A stretch of 64,000 nt of DNA from Sphingobacteriaceae bacterium GW460-11-11-14-LB5 (GCA_002151545.1 CP021237.1:1364001-1428000), one strand, 5' to 3'; positions 1 to 8,853 are shown, numbered from the stretch's first letter. The notes: generated from the letters alone by a model not told the origin. Numbers and translations are program-made.

Positions 1-546
1 CATATTCCTGAGGTAATTGGTGGCGCATGGCTGGGAGGAACCTTAGACACAACGGCAACGGTAACGGCTGCAGGCGATTTGGTTGGACCAATAGCTGTTA
101 AAGCAGGTGTGATTGCCAAGTTTTCGCAAAATGTTTTTATTGGTGTTGCTGCTTTTTTTATTGCAATTTGGTGGGCCTATAAAAAACCTAAGGGTGAAGA
201 TGGCGTAGTCATTAAAGCAGAACGCCCGGGATTGAAAATTGTATGGGAACGATTCCCGAAATTTGTATTGGGTTTCGTGGCGGCATCTTTGGTATTTTCT
301 TTTTTGTTATCTCCGGCCACTGCAAAAAGTGTTGCACCAACCTTAAACGGTTTACGCACCGTGTGGTTTGCAATCGCATTTATTTCAATTGGTATGGAAG
401 CTAAATTTTCCTCACTGGTCAAACTTCAAGGTGGTAAGCCCGCATTTACATTCGTTACCGCGCAAATATTCAACATCTTCTGGACCTTGTTATGGTCGTA
501 TATTTTATTTGGTGGATATGTATTCCCTGTACCTGATTTTAAATAA
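1..546 (+). CDS. YeiH/UPF0324-type putative sulfate exporter, 3' part
   Basis: The reading frame is open from the first base and ends with TAA at 544-546, so this is the C-terminal 181 residues of a gene that begins outside the window. Several hydrophobic helices are visible, and the segment GGTLDTTATVTAAGDLVGP at residues 12-30 resembles the conserved loop of the YeiH/UPF0324 family of ten-helix inner-membrane proteins, annotated as putative sulfate exporters. Substrate assignment rests on family knowledge only. A bidirectional terminator follows. A TTG at 79 could be mistaken for a start, but conserved sequence continues upstream of it. Confidence 0.8.
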   Translation, partial: HIPEVIGGAWLGGTLDTTATVTAAGDLVGPIAVKAGVIAKFSQNVFIGVAAFFIAIWWAYKKPKGEDGVVIKAERPGLKIVWERFPKFVLGFVAASLVFSFLLSPATAKSVAPTLNGLRTVWFAIAFISIGMEAKFSSLVKLQGGKPAFTFVTAQIFNIFWTLLWSYILFGGYVFPVPDFK

Positions 547-566
547 AAGGGGGAATTTCTTCCAGC

Positions 567-597
567 AAAAAAAAGCGACATCACTGTCGCTTTTTTT
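567..597. terminator. Bidirectional rho-independent terminator
   Basis: GCGACA (575-580) pairs with TGTCGC (585-590) around the loop TCAC. A-tracts on the left and T-tracts on the right extend the stem, so it can work for the exporter on the plus strand and the GIN-domain gene on the minus strand, which converge here. Confidence 0.9.
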
Positions 598-613
598 ATG
601 TCTTTTTGTGCGG

Positions 614-1213
614 TTATTTCGCCAGGGCAACCGTTTGCAAGGTGTTTGTATCCGGGTTACTCATTTCCGTTGTTAGAGCAGCAAATCTATCCAGGTTTAG
701 TTTTGGTGTTTTACCCATCACCAAAGTATGTTTATCAGTAGCACCACTCAATTTTAGATCGGCATTGTTTTCGATTACGGTATATAAACTTTCTGTATCT
801 GAATTGATTTCGGCAACTGCATTTCCTTTTAAAAATACCTGAAGATATTTAACATCCAGTTTGCCTTGGGTTTTTACCACCGCGTGGTCAGATGCCTTAA
901 CCCTATAAATATTATTCACATAAAGCGTAATCTTCGCCACTTCTTTATCTTCTGAACTGATTTTTAATGCGTAGCCATCTTGTGTTACTTTCACTTTGCC
1001 TGTATTGTCATCATTGTAGCTAATGCCTTCTTTCTCTCTTTGAATTAAGGTAACTTCTACATTTCCGCTTACAATTACTTGATTGACGTTTTTAGGCGCA
1101 GAAACTTTACTTGGTTGTTTCTCATCGGCCATTACGCTTGTAGAGAAAATAGAAGAACTTAAAACGATAGCTGCTAAAAGCGATTTTGTCAGGGTTTTGA
1201 TTGAGGTTTTCAT
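614..1213 (-). CDS. Secreted GIN-domain-like (DUF2807) protein
   Basis: This 199-residue protein has an N-terminal signal peptide (about residues 1-29, cleavage near VMA-DE). It is followed by a repetitive beta-strand pattern with alternating V-x-V and L-x-L strands (VIVSGNVEVTLIQ, LKISSEDK, VKASDHAVVKTQG). This matches the beta-helical GIN/DUF2807 head domain common in Bacteroidota exported proteins, whose role is unknown; an adhesin or envelope function is often proposed. It is shorter than most GIN proteins and appears to be one small domain. The ATG at 1213 begins the signal peptide. Confidence 0.6.
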   Translation of the reverse strand: MKTSIKTLTKSLLAAIVLSSSIFSTSVMADEKQPSKVSAPKNVNQVIVSGNVEVTLIQREKEGISYNDDNTGKVKVTQDGYALKISSEDKEVAKITLYVNNIYRVKASDHAVVKTQGKLDVKYLQVFLKGNAVAEINSDTESLYTVIENNADLKLSGATDKHTLVMGKTPKLNLDRFAALTTEMSNPDTNTLQTVALAK

Positions 1214-1534
1214 AATGCTGTTGTTTATATTTTTAAATAATATTTTGTGATTGTTTTGTAGATAAGACGCCTGTACCCCAAAAACGTTGCAGCAGAAATG
1301 CCGCTATTATACCAACACAGCTTAATTGTCGACGAACTGGATTTAAAAACTGCCGAATGGCTGAGGTCATTATTGTATTCGATCAATAGGGGCCTTCTGT
1401 TTATTCGGTTTTCCTCAAAATTTCTATTTCTGTTCATGTAAAATCTAATAACCAGATTTTATATTATCTTTAAACCTATAGGAGCGGGGAATTTTAAGAT
1501 TTCATTTTTTTAACCAAATGATTTGAAGAATAAT
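1214..1534. other. Divergent intergenic region
   Basis: This spacer separates the divergent GIN-domain and isomerase-like genes and should hold both promoters. A 70-codon minus-strand frame (1225-1437) is open but has no domain, signal peptide or convincing codon pattern, so I do not call it. No clear repeat is seen. Confidence 0.5.
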
Positions 1535-2422
1535 ATGAGAAATACGAAAACTACTTATTTAGCTTTTTTTACCTGCCTGATCTGCATCGGTTTTTGTGGT
1601 TTTATTTCCGATAAACAGTCCTACCCGCGTTTAGGTATTGTATCTGGTTTAACACAGGATAGTTTAGCTTACGTTTCGGGTTTTAAAATGATTGGCGAAT
1701 CGGTTCCAAAGATGCTTTCGCCTGTTTTAACAGATGATCAGTTTCGTGACAATTTGAAAAAGATTAAAGCTGCAAAATGTAAAGTGTTAACCTGCAATCT
1801 TTTTTACCCGGCGAGTATAAAAATAGCTGGGCCAGATGAAGATGAAGCAAAGGTTTTAGCATATACCGAAACGGTTCTTTCCAGAGCGCAGCAAGCGGGA
1901 ATCAAGTTTATTGTTTTGGGTAGCTCGGGTGCAAGGAGTATTCCGGCAGATTATAATATCGTTAAGGCAAAATCAGATTTTATTCGTTTGGGCAAAAAAC
2001 TGGGGCAAATTGCCGGAAAATATAAGGTGACCATTGCGTTAGAGAATCTCGAAACCACCGAAACCAACTTCATCACCTCGTTAAAGTCTGCAGCAGAAAT
2101 TGTAAGGGAGATTGATCATCCAAATTTCAGGCTAAATGCGGATATATTTCACATGATGCGTGAAGGGGAATCGCCAGATGAAATTATTGCAGCTGGCGCA
2201 TTGGTTGCATTTTGTGAGGTGGCCGAAAAACAAAACAGATCATTGCCTGGTGTGATGGGTGACGATTTTAAACCCTATTTAAGAGCCCTGCACAAAATAA
2301 ATTACAAAGGGTTCATCTTTATAGAAGGAAGCATCAAAAATGCAGCTACCGAAATGCCAGTTGCTTTTAAATATCTTTCTGCCCAGATTGCCGAAGTGTA
2401 TGCGGAAAAGAAGACAGATTAA
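1535..2422 (+). CDS. Exported sugar phosphate isomerase/epimerase-like TIM-barrel protein
   Basis: This 295-residue protein has an N-terminal hydrophobic export signal (about residues 4-23). It is followed by a xylose-isomerase-like/AP-endonuclease-2 barrel: KIKAAKCKVLTCNLF, QQAGIKFIVLGSSG, YKVTIALENLETTE and NFRLNADIFHMMREG correspond to successive barrel strands that carry acidic metal ligands in this superfamily. A final strand ends in FIFIEG. The substrate cannot be told. The open frame reaches a TTG at 1523, but the ATG at 1535 better starts the signal peptide. It stands alone, divergent from the GIN gene. Confidence 0.7.
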   Translation: MRNTKTTYLAFFTCLICIGFCGFISDKQSYPRLGIVSGLTQDSLAYVSGFKMIGESVPKMLSPVLTDDQFRDNLKKIKAAKCKVLTCNLFYPASIKIAGPDEDEAKVLAYTETVLSRAQQAGIKFIVLGSSGARSIPADYNIVKAKSDFIRLGKKLGQIAGKYKVTIALENLETTETNFITSLKSAAEIVREIDHPNFRLNADIFHMMREGESPDEIIAAGALVAFCEVAEKQNRSLPGVMGDDFKPYLRALHKINYKGFIFIEGSIKNAATEMPVAFKYLSAQIAEVYAEKKTD

Positions 2423-2462
2423 TTATTGTCCTGTACCAACTGAAATAAGAAATATTATGCCT

Positions 2463-3089
2463 TTATTTTGATAAGGATACCAGCGTTTGCATACTTGATT
2501 TTTCTGCGGCCTGATCAATATTTGGTAAGCGCATTTTTGCAATGTTGGTCTCAACCGTTAAAGATGGATTTTCATTTTTTGCAAGTGCAGCAATGTCCCT
2601 CACCGTGCTCGATAACATTTTAAGCGTAATTAAAAACTGACGGTCGATATTCCTGATCTTTTGAAAATCAATGTTTGGATTAAAATGCTCCGTATTCGAC
2701 CGCTCACTGTAATTAAACTGGATGCTGTCTAAAAGCACCAGTTTGTCTGTAATTTGGTTTAATACTTCGTCCGAAAGAGTTAGTCCTTGTATGCCTATTA
2801 CCCTATTGTTTTTTACGAAATAATCTAAGCCGTTAAAGCTGATGAGGGTTAGGTTGGTCCTATTAATGATATATTCAGCCTTTGGAAGGCTATTTTTCGA
2901 ACGGTTTTTGTTAAATGCACTGCGTTGGGCAGCTAATCGCTCAATCATATCGTTGCCATTCAGATGGGCTGTGTTCTCGAAAATATCAGCTTCTTTGGTT
3001 TGTTTGTTTTGAGCAAGAACACCAACAGATAAACAAGAAAATGAAGTAATTAAAAGGAACAATAGCGTGGTTGATTTGGCACTTTTCAT
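2463..3089 (-). CDS. Secreted protein of unknown function
   Basis: This 208-residue protein begins with a clear signal peptide (about residues 1-26, ending VLAQ-NK). The mature part is mixed alpha/beta and rich in Asn, Lys and Leu, with no motif I recognise. A coil-like stretch (LTLSDEVLNQITDKLVLLDS) follows a short beta region. It converges with the isomerase-like gene upstream, 40 bp away, and no terminator is obvious between them. The signal peptide and long frame support it as real. Confidence 0.6.
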   Translation of the reverse strand: MKSAKSTTLLFLLITSFSCLSVGVLAQNKQTKEADIFENTAHLNGNDMIERLAAQRSAFNKNRSKNSLPKAEYIINRTNLTLISFNGLDYFVKNNRVIGIQGLTLSDEVLNQITDKLVLLDSIQFNYSERSNTEHFNPNIDFQKIRNIDRQFLITLKMLSSTVRDIAALAKNENPSLTVETNIAKMRLPNIDQAAEKSSMQTLVSLSK

Positions 3090-3361
3090 GCAGCAAAGAT
3101 ATTTTAATAATTGCTAATATTAAACTTTTTGTATGTTTAATATTACGGTTTTAACATGTTTTTGGAATTTTTTTGATGACAAAAATCAATTTTTTATTTA
3201 ACAGTTATTTAATGCTTAAGGAACACATCAAATTGTTCGGTTCAATAATTTAAAATTGAGGAATAGAAATACTAATTAAACCTTTCATCGCTATGTTTTT
3301 TGCGCTTTACAAATAGTTCAATACTTTTGATTTAGTATTATCCGGTATCACCTCATAATTG

Positions 3362-3850
3362 ATGATCGAACTCGACTTTTTCTTTAATCTGCCTAATGGC
3401 GATGTTATGCATTTTCAGCTTATCCAGCTTTCGAGAGCTGAGCCATGGACTGTGCTTGATCATGATCAGCTATTGGGAAGGATGACAAAAGAGAGTGGGG
3501 AATGGAAACCATTGTTAGGCAGTTCCTTATCTGAAGCACTTATCCAAAATATAGGACTGTTTATTGATCAGCAGGAATATCAGAAATTACCGAATGAGAT
3601 TAAATTGCGATGGCCAAAGCTTGTTGAGGAAATTATAGTGAAGTCAGATTCTGAATATATGGTCATTTGCAAACCATTTGTCAATTTCAGATCATTTGAA
3701 AAACTGTTTGAAAAATTTGTACCTCCAATGATAAAGGATGAATGGGAAATCAGCTTTAAAGTTTATAACCACGATTTTGGTGAGGATTTTACAAAGAAAC
3801 TTAGCCGGAAGGAAGATAAAACCGGTTATCAACCTATTGAGAAATGGTAA
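3362..3850 (+). CDS. Unknown protein, paralogue of the gene at 8386
   Basis: This cytosolic-looking protein of 162 residues has no signal peptide or membrane segment. It shares a pattern with the product at 8386-8853: both start MIEL, then PW-x-VL, LG, G-x-W, a Q followed by LP-x-x-IK-x-x-WP, IV, and Y-x-x-IC at similar spacing. This is clear divergent paralogy although the family is unknown to me. The C-terminus is charged and differs between the two. The ATG at 3362 is preferred over a TTG one codon upstream because the paralogue starts at the same place. Confidence 0.6.
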   Translation: MIELDFFFNLPNGDVMHFQLIQLSRAEPWTVLDHDQLLGRMTKESGEWKPLLGSSLSEALIQNIGLFIDQQEYQKLPNEIKLRWPKLVEEIIVKSDSEYMVICKPFVNFRSFEKLFEKFVPPMIKDEWEISFKVYNHDFGEDFTKKLSRKEDKTGYQPIEKW

Positions 3851-3935
3851 TCTTGAATGAGGATTTTAAATCATGTTAAATATCCGGTATTTAAAATATC
3901 ACAGATAAATTCCTGATCACCCTGTTTGCTACATT

Positions 3936-4145
3936 TTAGGACGTTAATTCTACCGTACTCAGTAAATGTATTTTTGTTGCAGCAAGTCCCCGTGCGGTAA
4001 GCTCGATTTCAAAAGAAATCTCATCATTGATCCTGATTTCTTCCTGAAGTTCCATTAGAAAGAATTGAATTTTCTGCTCATTTTCATCTTTAATAATACC
4101 ATGTCCACTATTTTGATTTACATAGCATATCGTACCCTTTCTCAT
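3936..4145 (-). CDS. Cold-shock-domain-like small protein
   Basis: This 69-residue protein follows the layout of a cold shock (OB-fold) domain: RKGTICYVNQNSGHGII in the position of the usual GTVKWFN...GFGFI, then IQFFL where RNP2 (VFVH) lies, and DEISFEIELTARGLAATKI for the last two strands. Several aromatic residues of canonical RNA-binding CSDs are missing or changed, so nucleic-acid binding is plausible but not certain. It is monocistronic and lies in an AT-rich region before the LytS-type kinase gene. Confidence 0.6.
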   Translation of the reverse strand: MRKGTICYVNQNSGHGIIKDENEQKIQFFLMELQEEIRINDEISFEIELTARGLAATKIHLLSTVELTS

Positions 4146-4337
4146 TTTTTAATCTGTTTGGTTAAGATTTATACTTAATTCATTAACGAAGAATTATCTA
4201 AATATCAAAACGTCAATTAAGATGGTTTAATATAGTAATAATTCTGTTACATTAAATAAAAGAAAGCGATAATATTTTTCGTCGGAGTTGAAGATGTGTT
4301 TAAGGGAAGTTTTTCTTATTTCAGCTAAATTTAAATG

Positions 4338-5477
4338 TTAAACATGGATCGTTTGTTCGGTTTTTTTATCTTCAGATTCTATTGTTAACGCATTTAATGA
4401 AATACTGATGCTTAAAGTATAAAAACCTTCTTCGTCAATGCCAGCGGTCATTTCGGCATTTTGATGGTAAGCATATTTTAGCCGGTTACGGATATTATCC
4501 ATTCCAGAGCCAAAGCCTACCTTACTTTTTACTAAGCGGGGTAAATTGCGGCTTTCGATATGTAGTTTGCCATCAAAGGTATAAACATCTATTGTGGCCT
4601 TATTTTCTATATCATTAAGGTTTCCATGTTTAAACATATTTTCCAAAATCGTAAGCAAAACAAGTGGAATTAATTTGATTTCACCAAGATCAGGTCCGCT
4701 GGCCAGTTCAATATAAATGGCACCCTGGGTAATGCGGTGCAAACCAATCAGGTTTTCACATTGCGAAATTTCCTCACTAAGATATACGAAGCCCTCATTA
4801 TGCTGAGTGTTGGCGGCAAAACGCATCATATCAGAAAGATAAAGCATCACTTTGGCATCTTCAGGCGAGTAGGTGCTTAGTTTCTGGTGTACAAACTCAA
4901 ATGTATTAAAAAGCAGATGGGGATTAATCTGTGCTTTCATAAAAGCATTCTTAGACATGGCCAGCTCCTTATCCATTTTTTCCTTATCAATAAGCATTTG
5001 AAAACGCTGTTTTTCAATACGGGATTTCTCTGCTTTTTCTTTAATGAACCGCTTTAAGAAATAATAACCTGTAGAAAAAAGAAGAAAGAACGAACCTCTG
5101 TAAAGTACCTTGGTTACCCTGATCTTAAGACTTGGTAATTTTCCAGGTAAAATGTTAGTATAAGTATTTAGCAGAATATCAACACCGGTAACTATACCCA
5201 AATAAGTCAGGATGGTGAGCATAACCACTAAGGGGACTTTCCATACTGCTTCATTAGGAAATGTTGTTGCTTTTTCCATCAGTAAAGCATAGGTGTAAAA
5301 TAAGGTAATATTAATGGTATAATGAATAGCATAGTTTCCAAATGTGCCTAACATACCAATAAAATAAACAACCATAACGGTTTCCCAGATGATAAATACC
5401 GACCATGCAATTATGTGTATCCGGTATGTATACAACCAGTTTTGCAACATACTGTTGCTCCATTTTAACCTATTCAT
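4338..5477 (-). CDS. LytS/YpdA-type sensor histidine kinase
   Basis: This 379-residue kinase has four predicted membrane helices (about 21-42, 49-68, 81-103 and 127-142), a short coiled linker, and a His_kinase (PF06580) domain. The phosphoacceptor is H187 in AQINPHLLFNTFEF. The ATPase part has LTILENMFKHG as N-box and VGFGSGMDNIRNRL as G-box. Kinases of this class pair with LytTR regulators, and one (5713-6438) lies just upstream on the same strand. The pair is unusually split by an opposite-strand peptide gene at 5554-5685. With no extracellular sensory domain, the signal may be sensed through the membrane helices. Confidence 0.9.
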   Translation of the reverse strand: MNRLKWSNSMLQNWLYTYRIHIIAWSVFIIWETVMVVYFIGMLGTFGNYAIHYTINITLFYTYALLMEKATTFPNEAVWKVPLVVMLTILTYLGIVTGVDILLNTYTNILPGKLPSLKIRVTKVLYRGSFFLLFSTGYYFLKRFIKEKAEKSRIEKQRFQMLIDKEKMDKELAMSKNAFMKAQINPHLLFNTFEFVHQKLSTYSPEDAKVMLYLSDMMRFAANTQHNEGFVYLSEEISQCENLIGLHRITQGAIYIELASGPDLGEIKLIPLVLLTILENMFKHGNLNDIENKATIDVYTFDGKLHIESRNLPRLVKSKVGFGSGMDNIRNRLKYAYHQNAEMTAGIDEEGFYTLSISISLNALTIESEDKKTEQTIHV

Positions 5478-5553
5478 AAAGACTTATTTACTATTTGTGT
5501 AACAGTTAAAGTTATAAGGTGTTGTCGCCGCTAGTTTTCGAAAAAAAACGATT

Positions 5554-5685
5554 ATGAAAACTCAAAAATTAGCCAAAAGAACACTTTTTGTATTTAAAAA
5601 AAAATATAGTGGAAAGTTAGGTGAAACCACCACCACCTCCGAACCTACCACTACGACATTTGTTACAAATACAGGTATCATTTAA
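5554..5685 (+). CDS. Small Thr-rich peptide, candidate RiPP or signalling peptide precursor
   Basis: This 43-codon gene starts at ATG 5554 and ends with TAA at 5683-5685. The product has a basic, leader-like first half (MKTQKLAKRTLFVFKKKYSG) and a Thr-rich tail (TTTTSEPTTTTFVTNTG, then two Ile). It has no Cys, no classical signal peptide and no GG cleavage site. Ten of the last 19 residues are Thr. This resembles the leader/core division of Bacteroidota modified-peptide precursors rich in Ser/Thr, but no LanB, LanC, ATP-grasp or radical-SAM gene is in the window. It lies on the opposite strand between a LytS-type kinase and a LytTR regulator, which suggests it could be their signal or their target. 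Both function and expression are inference. Confidence 0.5.
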   Translation: MKTQKLAKRTLFVFKKKYSGKLGETTTTSEPTTTTFVTNTGII

Positions 5686-5700
5686 AATTGTTGAATGTTT

Positions 5701-5734
5701 CATCAGTAGCCGTTATTTTTTACGGCTACTGATG
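5701..5734. terminator. 13-bp inverted repeat between peptide gene and regulator gene
   Basis: CATCAGTAGCCGT (5701-5713) pairs perfectly with ACGGCTACTGATG (5722-5734) around an 8-nt T-rich loop. It lies 15 bp after the peptide gene and overlaps the stop codon of the convergent regulator gene. The stem is strong but no long T-tract follows on either side, so terminator is the likely but not certain role; an operator is possible. Confidence 0.55.
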
Positions 5735-6438
5735 ATTAGCTTTTCAGCAATAAAATTTTTAAATTCATTATAATAAATATCGCCTACGGTAAAGCTAATG
5801 TGGTTATTCAGGGTAATCCGGTTGCCATCTACATACAAAATCTTATCAATGGCAACAATATAACCGCGGTGTAATTGTATAAAATCTTTTTTAATACTCA
5901 GCTGCTCCCGAACATCTTTTAAGCTTAAGTAAGCAATAATTACTTTTTCTACGGTATGTATTTTAATGTAATTATGAAAACTCTCAAAAGCAATAATATC
6001 TTCATATTTAACCATCACCGCACGGTGTTCCTCTTCTTTGTTTTTAACCAGAAAATAATCTTCGTTGGCTCCACCTGTCATTTCCTGTCCAAAAAGCCGG
6101 GTAATGGTGGTGGCAAATTTGGCATAGCTATAGGGTTTAAGCAAATAAGCATCTCCTGCAGCTTCAAAAGCATCAAAAGCGTATTCCTGGTGCGAAGTAG
6201 TAAAAATGAGCTTTCTGGTTCTAAACCGGATGGCCTTGGCCAGTTCCAGGCCAGAAATCTGGGGCATTTCCACATCCATAAAAATTACATCAACCGTTTC
6301 TGAGTTGGCCAGCTCTCTTAAAGCCGTAATTGGATCAGTATACTGCTGGACGAGCCGCATGTTTGGAGTATCCTCAATATATTTTTGTAGCCCCGCTAAG
6401 GAACTAAACTGGTCGTCTATGGCTATGCACTTAATCAT
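5713..6438 (-). CDS. LytTR-family response regulator
   Basis: This is a 241-residue regulator. The N-terminal receiver domain has acidic pair D8-D9, phosphoacceptor D55 in IFMDVEMPQISGLE, and K101 in YLLKP. The C-terminal LytTR DNA-binding domain (about 135-238) contains IIAFESFHNYIKIHT, the typical LHRGYIVAIDKI segment and ITLNNHISFTVGD. It should be phosphorylated by the LytS-type kinase at 4338-5477. The frame extends to a TTG at 6444, but ATG at 6438 begins the canonical MIKCIAIDD start. About 450 bp without genes lie upstream. Confidence 0.92.
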   Translation of the reverse strand: MIKCIAIDDQFSSLAGLQKYIEDTPNMRLVQQYTDPITALRELANSETVDVIFMDVEMPQISGLELAKAIRFRTRKLIFTTSHQEYAFDAFEAAGDAYLLKPYSYAKFATTITRLFGQEMTGGANEDYFLVKNKEEEHRAVMVKYEDIIAFESFHNYIKIHTVEKVIIAYLSLKDVREQLSIKKDFIQLHRGYIVAIDKILYVDGNRITLNNHISFTVGDIYYNEFKNFIAEKLIISSRKK

Positions 6439-6890
6439 CTTCAAAAAATCTGTTTCTCTTATAACGAAATTACGCCTTTTCGTACCGAAAAGGGAACTAT
6501 CTGTACGGATTAATTTTAAGTCTTTTTCTTATTTACTAATTTAACGCAAAAATGTGTCAATTAAGTTTACAAGATGCAGGCAATAGCTACAATCCATAAA
6601 AATATTCTGGAATACCTATAAAATACACGTCACCATTAATGGTTTGGCTTACCGAATTATAAGTTTAATTAAGCTAAGAGCGCAGGTTCGTTCTTTTTGT
6701 TACAAGAATATACATACTCCTACAACTGTGTAGTCCCGACCATCTAATTAGCGCTCTCATTCTTTAGAATCTTCAATGGTTATCATCAGTGTATTGATTA
6801 GTGTTGGTTAAACGTCATATATATCCAGATAAACATGACTTGGTTTTATTAAAGATATTTTTGCAGCATAGATTTTTATCCCTTTAATTT
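6439..6890. other. Intergenic region between divergent regulator and oxidoreductase genes
   Basis: About 450 bp of AT-rich sequence with only very short frames on both strands. It should contain the promoters of the LytTR regulator and the flavin-dependent oxidoreductase. No convincing repeat, RNA gene or small ORF was found. Confidence 0.5.
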
Positions 6891-7895
6891 ATGGCTGATC
6901 ACTTATTAAAAAACGTACCTTATTCCGTTCTCGATCTTGCAACCGTTTTAGACGGTTTTACTGCAGCAGATACCTTTAAAACAAGCCTCGATTTAGCCAG
7001 GCAGTCTGAAGATTTGGGTTATACACGTTACTGGTTTGCCGAACACCATAACATGGCTGGTGTTGCCAGCTCGGCAACGGCGGTGCTTATTGGTTATGTT
7101 GCCGGTGGTACAAACCGTATTCGTGTAGGTTCGGGGGGTATTATGCTGCCCAATCATGCGCCATTAATTGTGGCCGAACAATTTGGAACATTGGCATCTC
7201 TTTACCCCAATCGAATCGATTTGGGTTTAGGCAGGGCACCTGGAACCGATCAGGTTACGGCGGTGGCCATCCGTGGTGAAAATTTTAGTGCTGTTCATAG
7301 TTTCCCCAGAGATATAGATAAATTACAGCAATTGTTTTCTTCAGATAATAATCGTGCGAGTGTAAGGGCCATTCCTGGTGAAGGATTGGATATTCCGATC
7401 TGGGTGCTGGGCTCGAGTACCGATAGTGCACGCTTGGCAGCAGAAAAAGGACTTCCGTATGCTTTTGCCAGTCATTTTGCCCCGGCCTATTTCGAACAGG
7501 CCATTTCCATTTATCGAAATAACTTTAAGCCATCTGTATTTTTACAGGAACCCTATGTAATGGCCTGTGTAAATGTGGTCGCTGCCGATACTGATGAAGA
7601 AGCAGAACGTTTATCAAGCTCTGTAAAACGTATGTTTTTAGGTGTTATTACAGGTAAAAGAGAATTGTTGAAACCTGCAGTCGATGATATTAATGTGTAT
7701 TGGGACCAGTTGGAAAAAGAAGCGGTAGAACAAATGTTGTATTATTCATTTATCGGCAGTGCTAAAACGATCACCGAAAATTTAGAAGCTTTTGTATCGA
7801 AATACGGTGTAAACGAGATCATGAGTACCTCACATATTTACGATCATCAGGCAAAATTACATTCGAATAAAATTTTTGCAGGCTTGTTCAGTTAA
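6891..7895 (+). CDS. LLM-class flavin-dependent oxidoreductase (luciferase-like)
   Basis: This 334-residue, soluble protein of the luciferase-like monooxygenase superfamily has [17 protein letters not shown] near residue 45, the [17 protein letters not shown] strand, [14 protein letters not shown], and [19 protein letters not shown], all typical of the YhbW/bacterial-luciferase-like group that uses FMN. The substrate is unknown. It is monocistronic and followed by a 10-bp-stem terminator hairpin. Confidence 0.88.
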   Translation: MADHLLKNVPYSVLDLATVLDGFTAADTFKTSLDLARQSEDLGYTRYWFAEHHNMAGVASSATAVLIGYVAGGTNRIRVGSGGIMLPNHAPLIVAEQFGTLASLYPNRIDLGLGRAPGTDQVTAVAIRGENFSAVHSFPRDIDKLQQLFSSDNNRASVRAIPGEGLDIPIWVLGSSTDSARLAAEKGLPYAFASHFAPAYFEQAISIYRNNFKPSVFLQEPYVMACVNVVAADTDEEAERLSSSVKRMFLGVITGKRELLKPAVDDINVYWDQLEKEAVEQMLYYSFIGSAKTITENLEAFVSKYGVNEIMSTSHIYDHQAKLHSNKIFAGLFS

Positions 7896-7928
7896 ATCAA
7901 ACCCATTTAGCCGGCTTCACACTACATT

Positions 7929-7970
7929 CGATGTGCAGAAATCTCGAACTGCACATCGATTATTGTTATT
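7929..7970 (+). terminator. Terminator after the LLM oxidoreductase gene
   Basis: CGATGTGCAG (7929-7938) pairs perfectly with CTGCACATCG (7949-7958) around a 10-nt loop, followed by an AT-rich tail with scattered T residues. The position 34 bp past the stop codon supports a terminator. Confidence 0.7.
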
Positions 7971-8385
7971 GTCTTAACACAGGCTTCATCTCAATATGCT
8001 TGCTTTGTTTATTAAATTTTTCTAAATCAATGAAGAAAGCGTTACTGAACCTGATGGTATAGGTGCCTAAATGTTATGTTATCATATAAAATGCCTTATT
8101 GATATGCCCGACCGTACCGTACTTTTACCCTTTTTGTACCTAAAGTATAGGAATTGAGGCTTACATTGATAACATTTGTACAGCCTATATTAATTTACCT
8201 ATGTACTACAGTGGTGTAACTGTTGATGATGAGCAGCAACCATTTATGTACGCCATGATGATATTAACGGTAGATTCTTGCTTTAAATGTTATTTCGGTA
8301 AACCGATCTCCATAAAACGTTTGACTGGTAACATTGATACAGGGATTATGACTTAATAATCTGCCGATAAAAAATGAAATAGCTT
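7971..8385 (+). other. Intergenic region with a doubtful short frame
   Basis: No confident gene lies here. A 51-codon frame (8201-8356, starting MYYSGVTVDDEQQ) ends 29 bp before the next gene. It has no recognisable motif and is not called as a gene. The region presumably carries the promoter of the gene at 8386. Confidence 0.4.
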
Positions 8386-8853
8386 ATGATCGAACTTACA
8401 TACCTTTTTAAACATGAATTTTTAGAAGACGTATCCTATCAGTTAATGCGGGCCGGCATGGAAGATCCATGGTTGGTGCTGTCTGGATGTAAAGTGTTGG
8501 GTATTATTGATGAAGTTGAAGGCAGCTGGATCCAGATTGTAGGAGGAGATATTCCTCCAGCAGCAATTGAAGGAATGGGGAAACTGATTAGTATGCAGCA
8601 GTTTAGCTGGTTGCCGAATCTGATTAAAAAACAGTGGCCCAATTATGTACTGGATGTGATTGTGGAAGATATAGACCGTTATGAAATAATTTGCCCTAAA
8701 GAAGTTTGTCTAAAACGGTTTCAACAACGTTTTACACTAGGTATCCACGCATTGGCCCAAAGAGAATCAGCTCTTGTTTTTAATGTGCGGAGCTTTCAGC
8801 AATCAGATAGTTATGAGGTGGTTAAAGCGCCCGCAATTGACCGGTATGTTTAA
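8386..8853 (+). CDS. Unknown protein, paralogue of the gene at 3362
   Basis: This 155-residue cytosolic-looking protein has the same framework as the product of 3362-3850: MIEL start, DPWLVLSG, KVLG, GSW, then QQFSWLPNLIKKQWPNYVLDVIV and YEIICP. Similarity is strongest in the LP-x-x-IK-x-x-WP block near residues 80-90 and is lost at the C-terminus. No catalytic motif is evident. The two copies flank the kinase/peptide/regulator segment in the same orientation, which hints at an old duplication or a shared regulon. Confidence 0.6.
   Translation: MIELTYLFKHEFLEDVSYQLMRAGMEDPWLVLSGCKVLGIIDEVEGSWIQIVGGDIPPAAIEGMGKLISMQQFSWLPNLIKKQWPNYVLDVIVEDIDRYEIICPKEVCLKRFQQRFTLGIHALAQRESALVFNVRSFQQSDSYEVVKAPAIDRYV

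Noticed and set aside
1225..1437. 70-codon minus-strand frame upstream of the GIN-domain gene
   Set aside because: No domain, signal peptide or amino acid pattern of a real protein; it fills the divergent promoter region.
5554..5685. Thr-rich peptide considered as a typical lanthipeptide
   Set aside because: It has no Cys for thioether rings, and no LanB/LanC-type gene is nearby; it is kept only as a candidate signalling or otherwise modified peptide.
8201..8356. 51-codon plus-strand frame ending 29 bp before the gene at 8386
   Set aside because: No recognisable motif, and no equivalent was seen before the paralogous gene at 3362. It could be real but cannot be supported.
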